A stretch of DNA of 7,460 nt from an uncultured Treponema sp. (GTDB taxonomy: Bacteria; Spirochaetota; Spirochaetia; Treponematales; Treponemataceae), in assembly GCA_945833725.1 (NCBI GenBank), contig CAMAFU010000086.1, positions 1-7,460 on the forward strand, read 5' to 3'. The translations under genes were made by a program, and so were the position numbers. The notes under the pieces are model-generated. The model was not told the origin of the DNA, did not search any database, and worked only from the letters and a program-made list of their open reading frames with translations. Below are positions 1-4,865 of the stretch, piece after piece (within the stretch, counting starts at the first letter, position 1; the number at the start of each line of letters is the position of its first letter).

Positions 1-915
1 GATGAAAGCCTTTCATCTCAAACCCGGTATGCTGTAATCAACAGAATGGCAAACAGTCTTTATACATCGGGCAATGATTCAGACATGGTTCTTTTTCTTA
101 CAGGCTGGGTAGAAAATCACCCGGACGACATTTACAATGCCTACTGGCTTTTAATGGTTGCCTCCAGTTACCTTGAACACGGTGCAGAAGTTGTAGCCGA
201 ATACTATTTTGACCGGATTCTTAAAAATTATACGGATCTGCTTGTTCAGGGAAAGTCTGTTCATTTCAGGTGTCTGCAGAATCTTATTCAAATAAGCAAA
301 AATCCTACAAACAGAATTTCATATTTCAATCAGCTTGTAAACCGTTTTCCTTCCATGGTCAGCATTACGGAAATGTATGTACGCCTTGCTATGGAATACG
401 AAAAGGAAGGTGAATATAATCAGGCATTAAAAGCATATTCCCTGTTTTTAAAGCAGCCGGATGCCTCCACAATACAGATTCCCGGTGTTCCCGATGCCTA
501 CTCCAATGCTAGAAAAATGGTCGATTTTTCAAATTCAACAAAAGACTGGACTTTTGAAACTCTGGAAGCTCTGGAAAAAGCCGTAAAAACTGCAATAAGG
601 CGGTACGACTGGAGATCGCTGGACAAATACAGGTCAAAGGTAAATTTCTTTGCCATGAGCTGGAAATCCAGTGAAACAGACGAAAACGCCCTGGAAAATT
701 TCTCCATGAAAGGCTTTATGGTCGGTCAGAGAATAAGATACAGCGACAAACTCGATGAAACTTCCAATCCCAACGAAGCATACCTTAGAACAACAGGATG
801 GAGTCCTTACATGCCTGTGTGGTATCTTTATTTCAGGAAAGTGAATTTTCCTGTTGACCCAGAAATTCACGGCCGGTGGGAATGGGCAGGAATTTACTAT
901 GGCGAAAAACTTTAA
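1..915 (+). CDS. TPR-like protein, 5' end outside the window
   Basis: The reading frame is open from base 1 to the TAA at 913-915, with no ribosome binding site before the first ATG (46). The gene therefore most likely starts upstream of the window, and about 304 codons are visible. It is mostly helical. Roughly residues 123-155, counted from base 1, form a clear tetratricopeptide-like helix pair with the pattern RLAMEYEKEGEYNQALKAYS, and earlier segments (about 30-75) look like degenerate repeats of the same type. The C-terminal 60 residues are rich in Trp and Tyr (GWSPYMPVWYLYF, GRWEWAGIYY) and no longer look like TPR. I see no catalytic motif. TPR proteins usually serve as scaffolds; next to a transglycosylase and an OmpA-domain protein, a role in the cell envelope is plausible but inferred. 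The next gene's likely ATG (899) overlaps its last 17 bases, suggesting translational coupling. Confidence 0.8.
   Translation, partial: DESLSSQTRYAVINRMANSLYTSGNDSDMVLFLTGWVENHPDDIYNAYWLLMVASSYLEHGAEVVAEYYFDRILKNYTDLLVQGKSVHFRCLQNLIQISKNPTNRISYFNQLVNRFPSMVSITEMYVRLAMEYEKEGEYNQALKAYSLFLKQPDASTIQIPGVPDAYSNARKMVDFSNSTKDWTFETLEALEKAVKTAIRRYDWRSLDKYRSKVNFFAMSWKSSETDENALENFSMKGFMVGQRIRYSDKLDETSNPNEAYLRTTGWSPYMPVWYLYFRKVNFPVDPEIHGRWEWAGIYYGEKL
888..901 (+). promoter_or_regulatory. Ribosome binding site and ATG (899) of the out-of-frame transglycosylase start
   Basis: AGGA at 888-891 lies seven bases before ATG 899, a normal Shine-Dalgarno spacing. The ATG opens MAKNFKSFF, a typical charged signal-peptide N-terminus, but its frame runs to TAG at 977-979. 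This site, not the TTG at 934, looks like the true start of the downstream lytic transglycosylase, separated from it by a one-base phase difference in the T run at 919-927. Confidence 0.6.
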
Positions 916-918
916 GTC

Positions 919-927
919 TTTTTTTTT
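919..927 (+). repeat. Nine-T homopolymer in signal-peptide coding region
   Basis: This is an uninterrupted run of nine T. Upstream of it the frame of ATG 899 encodes MAKNFKSFF. Downstream, the +1-shifted frame encodes TILLFSAPFFLFA followed by EEN and the enzyme. Adding one T (or removing two) joins both into a textbook signal peptide with a plausible cleavage site after LFA. The run is therefore a candidate slippage tract (DNA replication or transcription) or a sequencing/assembly error. Confidence 0.75.
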
Positions 928-933
928 ACCATT

Positions 934-1779
934 TTGCTTTTCTCTGCTCCATTTTTTCTCTTTGCAGAGGAGAATATAGGCGGCATTTTTGTTTCAACTT
1001 CTCCTTTTGCACAAAATTCAATCAACAGATACAAAGAAATTTATTCAACAGGATTCGGGCAGAAACAGCTTTTTCAAATTCTTAACGAAAAAGAAAATTT
1101 ACGGCTTTATGTGCGGGAAGAAATTCAAAAAAGAAATTTGCCGTCTGTACTTGAATACCTGCCGTTTGTGGAAAGTGAGTACAGTCCTCTTGCCGTAAGT
1201 AAAAGCGGCGCAAAGGGAATGTGGCAGTTTATGGACAATTCAATTTCCGGTCTTTTAAAAAAAAGTGAATATATCGATGAACGGTTTGATCCATGGATAA
1301 GCACAAAGGCCGCCCTTACAAAACTGGAAGAAAATTTCAAGCTATTTGATGACTGGCTTTTGGCCATTGCTGCATATAACTGCGGAACCGGTGCAATGAA
1401 AAGAATTCTGGAACAATCAGAAAACTCAGACTTCTGGTTCATCTGCGAAAACGGTCTTTTAAGAGATCAGAGTGTTCAGTATGTACCAAAACTTCTGGCA
1501 ATCTGTTCCATTGCCGAAAAAAGCGAACTCCTTAGCGCATCGGGGAAAAAATATTTTCAGGATTTTGAATATATCGTTACAAAAAATCAGTTTTACCTCG
1601 ACAGGATTTCCTCAGAACTAAACATGTCCCCCTCTATTCTCCGGGAATTAAACCCTGCACTAATAAAAGGCTGCACTCCTCCAGAAAATTTATACACACT
1701 TCGCGTTCCCAACGGAAAAAGAATCTCAGTTCTTTACGCCCTTGGAAAAATTACCATGCCAGAAAAAACTTTCAACTGA
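934..1779 (+). CDS. MltD-like lytic transglycosylase with LysM-like tail; start probably frameshifted (ATG 899)
   Basis: This is a periplasmic enzyme that would cleave the MurNAc-GlcNAc bond of peptidoglycan, forming 1,6-anhydroMurNAc (family knowledge). Counted from TTG 934 (281 aa), the SLT-type domain spans about 65-165: PFVESEY with the expected catalytic Glu80, SGAKGMWQFM (91-100) and AIAAYNCGTG (144-153), all typical of the MltD group. Residues about 212-265 (YIV ... LNMSPSILRELNP ... LRVPNG) resemble a LysM peptidoglycan-binding module, though divergent. From TTG 934 the protein would begin inside a hydrophobic stretch (LFSAPFFLFA) without the basic N-region of a signal peptide and without a ribosome binding site. 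The AGGA-preceded ATG at 899 supplies exactly that missing part, but one base out of phase across nine T. True extent is therefore probably 899-1779 with a frameshift. Function is confident; the start and expression status are uncertain. Confidence 0.85.
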   Translation: MLFSAPFFLFAEENIGGIFVSTSPFAQNSINRYKEIYSTGFGQKQLFQILNEKENLRLYVREEIQKRNLPSVLEYLPFVESEYSPLAVSKSGAKGMWQFMDNSISGLLKKSEYIDERFDPWISTKAALTKLEENFKLFDDWLLAIAAYNCGTGAMKRILEQSENSDFWFICENGLLRDQSVQYVPKLLAICSIAEKSELLSASGKKYFQDFEYIVTKNQFYLDRISSELNMSPSILRELNPALIKGCTPPENLYTLRVPNGKRISVLYALGKITMPEKTFN

Positions 1780-1834
1780 AAACACTGTCATAAACTGTTC
1801 ATCATCATTTACAGAAAGAAATTAAAAAACTTAC

Positions 1835-3202
1835 ATGTCAAAAAAAAATGCCGAAAATAAAAGCATGAAAAACCGGATATTTTTATTTTTGCTGACTGTA
1901 TTTTTTATATTTTCACCGCTTTCAATACATGGCGAGCAGGTTTTAAACTCAACAAGTTCAATGGACTGGACAAATTACAGTTTTAACTCCTCCGTTACAC
2001 TAAATCTGGAAAAGGCCGGAATAAACATGCCTTCCGGAAAAATGAGTGCCATCAACAAAATCAACATGGAGTTGCCAGATTTAATAAAAGATCCCCTTTT
2101 AACGCTGACAGTTGATTCCAATACGCAGCTGGGCGACCTTGTACTTAACGACTCCATAACTTTAGAACAAATTTCTGCCATTACAAACCAGAGCAAAAAA
2201 ACTCCGGCAATTTTTGTTTCTTCGGGAAACACGCTGAAAACAAGTCATTTTCTTGATACGCTGAAGTTAAGTTCAATTCTTATAAAACACAACTATCCAT
2301 ATAAAAATGCCAGGCCTGTAGAAAACATTCCAAGCAGAAAGTATACAGGGATAATAATAGATGCCAGAGGAAAACTTAATGTTCACGGCGAGTTTACTCA
2401 GGATGAAGTTTTTCCGTGTTTTTTCCCTGTAATTTGGGATGAAAAAATGAACTGTATTTACGAACGAAATATGGGAGATCCAGAAAGTGAAGGCAGAAAC
2501 GGCATGGTTCACTACGATTGGTCTTCTGATATTTCAAGGTATACCGACAGAATTGGAAACGATCCCCTTCACATAAGTGCAAGAAAAGTGTACGGAAGAT
2601 TCAGGACAGATCCTGTAATTTCCAGAAAAGATGCCTTAAAAATTCTTTCTGTTCCCGAAAATCTTGAACTTCTCAGACAGGGAAAAGTCGTTATTCTTCT
2701 GGATAAAGAAAACCTTGTGTATGATGTAAGTGTTCCTGAAAAGACAAAAGAATATTACACAGATATAAAGGATTTGAAAACTTACTTTTTTGAAAATAAC
2801 GAAGAAGCCGTAATTCAGGATACAGTCAGGGGAATTCAAATTCTCTATGACTTGAAATTTGAAGCCGACAGTCCGAAACTATTGGAAAGCGAACAGGAAA
2901 AAGTAAAAAATCTGGCTGAAAATCTGAAAAAAATTAACGCCGACAATGCCTACACCATTCTTATAGAAGGACATACGGCCGATATAAACAAGCCGGAAGG
3001 TCAGATGAAACTGAGCATAGAAAGAACACAAACCATAATCGAAGAACTTGTTAAAAACGGTTTGGAAAGAAGTATTTTTACTTACAGGGGATACGGAGGA
3101 ACACAGCCTGTTGCCGATAACAGCACCGAAGAAGGAAGAGCTCAGAACAGGCGCGTAATAATAACGGCCCGCCCTAAAGCAACTTACATTCAGCGAAAAT
3201 AA
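1835..3202 (+). CDS. OmpA-C-domain envelope protein with LPP20-like middle domain
   Basis: This 455-aa exported protein probably tethers an envelope component to peptidoglycan. ATG 1835 gives ten polar residues before MKNRIFLFLL at residue 11. The internal ATG 1865 would start directly at this classic signal peptide (about 11-33, cleavage near IHG-EQ), and neither has a strong ribosome binding site. Residues about 170-300 contain YTGIIIDARGKL, a later DPLHISA and VISRKDALKIL; this order resembles the DARG / NPL / ISxxDA pattern of LPP20- or FlgT-type domains (my recognition, unverified). Residues about 332-446 form an OmpA-C domain: FEADS, IEGHTAD (377-383), LSIERTQ (393-399) and TEEGRAQNRRVII (431-443). 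The arginine of LSxxR is present (R397), but the position usually holding the peptidoglycan-binding Asp of TD(x10)LS is Ala382, with Asp at 383. Length and layout recall T. pallidum TP0624; orthology is inferred. Confidence 0.85.
   Translation: MSKKNAENKSMKNRIFLFLLTVFFIFSPLSIHGEQVLNSTSSMDWTNYSFNSSVTLNLEKAGINMPSGKMSAINKINMELPDLIKDPLLTLTVDSNTQLGDLVLNDSITLEQISAITNQSKKTPAIFVSSGNTLKTSHFLDTLKLSSILIKHNYPYKNARPVENIPSRKYTGIIIDARGKLNVHGEFTQDEVFPCFFPVIWDEKMNCIYERNMGDPESEGRNGMVHYDWSSDISRYTDRIGNDPLHISARKVYGRFRTDPVISRKDALKILSVPENLELLRQGKVVILLDKENLVYDVSVPEKTKEYYTDIKDLKTYFFENNEEAVIQDTVRGIQILYDLKFEADSPKLLESEQEKVKNLAENLKKINADNAYTILIEGHTADINKPEGQMKLSIERTQTIIEELVKNGLERSIFTYRGYGGTQPVADNSTEEGRAQNRRVIITARPKATYIQRK
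1840..1848 (+). repeat. Nine-A homopolymer at the start of the OmpA-domain gene
   Basis: Nine consecutive A begin within the second codon after ATG 1835. A length change would put ATG 1835 out of frame but would leave the internal ATG 1865, which sits directly before the signal peptide, unaffected. The tract may therefore also argue that 1865 is the functional start. Confidence 0.6.
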
Positions 3203-3211
3203 AAAGAAAGG

Positions 3212-3991
3212 TTAAAACAATCCTGCTATTAAATTGTAGGCAACTGAACCAGGAGATGGAATTTGAGGAAGATTGGTTCTGTCAAACCAGGCTGCTTCCA
3301 CAAGTTCATCTTCCTGAATAACAATTTCACCTTCCTGCCAGTCACAAACAAAAGCCAGCATAAGCTGATCAGGATACGGCCATGCCTGACTTCCCACATA
3401 ACGGACATTGCAGACTTTAATGCCTGTTTCTTCCATAACTTCTCGTGAAACTGTTTCTTCGATTTTTTCACCGGCTTCTACAAAACCTGCAATACAACTG
3501 AACACATTGTCATTGCGGTTTTTATGACGGGCAAGAAGAATTTTATTTTCTTTTTGAACAAGAACAATTACAGCCGGTTCAAGTTTTGGAAAAACAGGTC
3601 TGCCGCACTGAACACAAACTCTTGCAGTTAAAACATCATCATCTTTTAATGCACCGCCACAACAGGAACAGTAACGGAATTCACTGCGAAAATTTAAAAG
3701 GCATCTTGCCCGGGCAGCTTTTGAAGTAATTTCTGGATTCTGCTTTTTTTCCCAGAAAAAACTTCGTAAAGGCATTGACTGGCATCCGGCAGGAACAGGG
3801 CAGTTTTTTTCCAATTCAACGGCGGTAAAATCGTATTCCTTATCGCTAAACCAGTCAGAAGCAACGCTAAGGGAAAAACACCGCTTTAAAACTTGTATGG
3901 AAGGAAGTTCGTTGTTTTCGAGAATAATATTGTTCCCCGAAAATAAAAATCTGTCCTTTAAAAAAGTATCAACATCTCTAACAATAGGCAT
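3212..3991 (-). CDS. nudC: NAD+/NADH diphosphatase (NudC family)
   Basis: This 259-aa Nudix hydrolase would split NADH or NAD+ into NMN(H) and AMP, and in studied bacteria also removes NAD caps from RNA 5' ends (family knowledge). The NudC layout is complete: a variable N-terminal domain (about 1-100), a four-cysteine zinc ribbon (C108, C111, C126, C129), and a Nudix box G169-x5-E175-x7-R183-E184-V185-x-E187-E188-x-G190-I191 matching the consensus. The NudC-specific SQPWPFPxS motif appears as SQAWPYPDQ (201-209), so the third residue and the final Ser differ. ATG 3991 lacks a convincing ribosome binding site, but an extended -10 element ends six bases before it, so the mRNA may be leaderless. 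It converges on the OmpA-domain gene with only 9 bases between stops and no terminator hairpin visible between them. Confidence 0.93.
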   Translation of the reverse strand: MPIVRDVDTFLKDRFLFSGNNIILENNELPSIQVLKRCFSLSVASDWFSDKEYDFTAVELEKNCPVPAGCQSMPLRSFFWEKKQNPEITSKAARARCLLNFRSEFRYCSCCGGALKDDDVLTARVCVQCGRPVFPKLEPAVIVLVQKENKILLARHKNRNDNVFSCIAGFVEAGEKIEETVSREVMEETGIKVCNVRYVGSQAWPYPDQLMLAFVCDWQEGEIVIQEDELVEAAWFDRTNLPQIPSPGSVAYNLIAGLF

Positions 3992-3997
3992 AAATTG

Positions 3998-4025
3998 ATT
4001 CTACCACGAAAACACCAGAAAACAA
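3998..4025 (-). promoter_or_regulatory. Candidate nudC promoter giving a leaderless mRNA
   Basis: Read on the minus strand: TTGTTT (4025-4020), a 16-base spacer, then TAGAAT (4003-3998) preceded by TGG, which fits an extended -10 (TGn). Only CAATTT separates it from ATG 3991, so a start point 6-7 bases downstream would fall on or next to the start codon. The -35 match is partial. Confidence 0.4.
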
Positions 4026-4089
4026 GATAAAACAGCACAGTTTTCCCCTTAGTTCCGAAACAGAAAGTAAAAATGTATTTTTCCGTATA

Positions 4090-4122
4090 TTTCAAATATT
4101 TTTCTTTTGGTGTAAAATACAC
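4090..4122 (+). promoter_or_regulatory. Candidate purE-thrH promoter with 13-bp dyad
   Basis: TAAAAT at 4113-4118 could be a -10, with TTTCAA (4090-4095) as a weak -35 at 17-base spacing. The -10 lies inside a perfect inverted repeat GTGTA-AAA-TACAC (4110-4122), a possible operator. The -35 region overlaps a second short palindrome, ATATTT-C-AAATAT (4087-4099). If real, the purE leader would be about 220 bases long and would contain all the hairpins described at 4163-4309. Confidence 0.3.
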
Positions 4123-4128
4123 GCCTAT

Positions 4129-4179
4129 ATGTACCCGATGCCTGGTATTACTTTCAGTTGTACCTGCGGCAAAGGATAG
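4129..4179 (+). other. Possible 16-codon leader ORF before purE
   Basis: ATG 4129 opens MYPMPGITFSCTCGKG, ending at TAG 4177-4179. There is no Shine-Dalgarno, but the candidate -10 at 4113-4118 would place the RNA 5' end only a few bases upstream. Its stop lies in the 5' closing arm of the structured element, and its body covers CCTGCGGC (4163-4170), which can pair with 4187-4194. The geometry would suit attenuation; coding is unproven and may be chance. Confidence 0.15.
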
Positions 4180-4270
4180 TAAGGGCGCCGCAGGCGTTCA
4201 AAAAAACAAGGGGCTTTAGCCCGTTGTTTTTTTGAATGGAGCGCTGACAGCGCGGAACCCTGAATAGCCT
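4173..4270 (+). repeat. Structured three-hairpin element (copy A) before purE
   Basis: An imperfect closing stem pairs 4173-4185 with 4258-4270 (10 of 13 pairs; all three mismatches are A/G or G/A). It encloses three hairpins. The first is CGCC-GCA-GGCG (4186-4196). The second is 13 bp TTCAAAAAAACAA with TTGTTTTTTTGAA, then a G/G mismatch and GGGC-TTTA-GCCC (4197-4236). The third is GCGCT-GAC-AGCGC (4241-4253). The joints are nothing between the first and second, TGGA (4237-4240), and GGAAC (4254-4258, its last C in the closing stem). The same order and joints recur in minus-strand sense at 7402-7321. The third hairpin is not followed by a T run, so it is not an ordinary terminator. I do not recognise a named RNA family; it could be a dispersed repeat or a cis-acting leader RNA. 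Confidence 0.65.
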
Positions 4271-4272
4271 GA

Positions 4273-4309
4273 TTTTTACGGTGCGGAACAAAGTGAAGCA
4301 CTGTAAAAA
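4273..4309 (+). repeat. 12-bp inverted repeat with GGAAC-containing loop
   Basis: TTTTTACGGTGC (4273-4284) pairs with GCACTGTAAAAA (4298-4309), with one G-T wobble and a 13-base loop that begins GGAAC. It ends in A rather than T on either strand, so it is not an intrinsic terminator. It lies between element A and the purE ribosome binding site (GGAG 4333-4336) and would be part of the purE leader if transcription starts near 4125. Confidence 0.55.
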
Positions 4310-4345
4310 GCCGCCCGATATTTTATATTTTTGGAGATTTGAAAA

Positions 4346-4843
4346 ATGAAAGCTGCTATTTTTTTCGGTTCAAAATCTGATACTGAAACTATGAAAAAGT
4401 GTGCGGAAGTTTTAAAAGAATTTGGTGTTGAATACAAAGCTTTTATTATTTCAGCCCATCGTGCAGGTGAACTTCTTCATCAGACTGTAAAAAAAGTTGA
4501 AGAAGATGGTTTTGAAGTTATTATAGCCGGTGCTGGTCTTGCCGCTGCCCTTCCTGGTGTTATTGCTGGCTGCACCACAATCCCGGTTATCGGAGTTCCT
4601 TTGGAATGTGTTACTCCAGGAAAATCAAATGGTCTTGGCGGAATGGATTCCCTTCTTTCCATTGTTCAAATGCCACCCCAGATTCCTGTTGCCACTGTGG
4701 GAATAAACTCTGCTAAAAATGCAGCCTACCTTGCTCTGGAAATTCTTGGCATAAAATATCCAGCCATAAAAGAAAAACTTGTTTCATTCAGAAAAAAACT
4801 GACCGAAGATGCTCAAAACTCTGGCCTTAACGTAGAACTTTAA
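4346..4843 (+). CDS. purE: N5-carboxyaminoimidazole ribonucleotide mutase, PurE class I type
   Basis: This 165-aa cytoplasmic enzyme of de novo purine synthesis converts N5-CAIR to CAIR; bacterial class I enzymes normally work with PurK, which is not in the window. GGAG at 4333-4336 precedes ATG 4346. Motifs run in order: GSKSD (8-12), ISAHR with the expected catalytic His38 (35-39), IAGAGLAAALPG (60-71), GVP (83-85) and DSLLSIVQMP (101-110). SAHR and the IVQMP loop fit class I, not the class II PurE (SAHK, GRSNALSG) that I associate with T. denticola. Compared with E. coli, the segment between GVP and DSL (86-100, ECVTPGKSNGLGG core) is about six residues longer. The thrH start follows 22 bases after the stop, so the two probably share an mRNA. 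Confidence 0.95.
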   Translation: MKAAIFFGSKSDTETMKKCAEVLKEFGVEYKAFIISAHRAGELLHQTVKKVEEDGFEVIIAGAGLAAALPGVIAGCTTIPVIGVPLECVTPGKSNGLGGMDSLLSIVQMPPQIPVATVGINSAKNAAYLALEILGIKYPAIKEKLVSFRKKLTEDAQNSGLNVEL

Positions 4844-4865
4844 CTTATGGAGGTCTGTTAAAAAT

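Noticed and set aside
876..1085. Phe/Cys-rich plus-strand ORF across the transglycosylase start
   Set aside because: It is a shadow frame from T-rich sequence. Only the frames of ATG 899 and of the enzyme make biological sense.
1780..1834. Promoter for the OmpA-domain gene
   Set aside because: TTTACA at 1809-1814 with TACATG at the start codon can be forced, but the match is poor. The gap could equally be internal to an operon.
3203..3211. Terminator between the convergent OmpA-domain gene and nudC
   Set aside because: Only nine bases separate the stops and no inverted repeat is visible there; termination must occur inside the opposing gene or by another mechanism.
4197..4236. Intrinsic terminator in the purE leader
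   Set aside because: The 17-bp hairpin has its T run inside the stem, with GAATGGAGCG following; there is no T tract after the stem on either strand.
4173..4345. ZTP (pfl) or purine riboswitch before purE
   Set aside because: I could not find the conserved core strings of either class in the leader; the hairpin layout is also different and recurs before ilvD.
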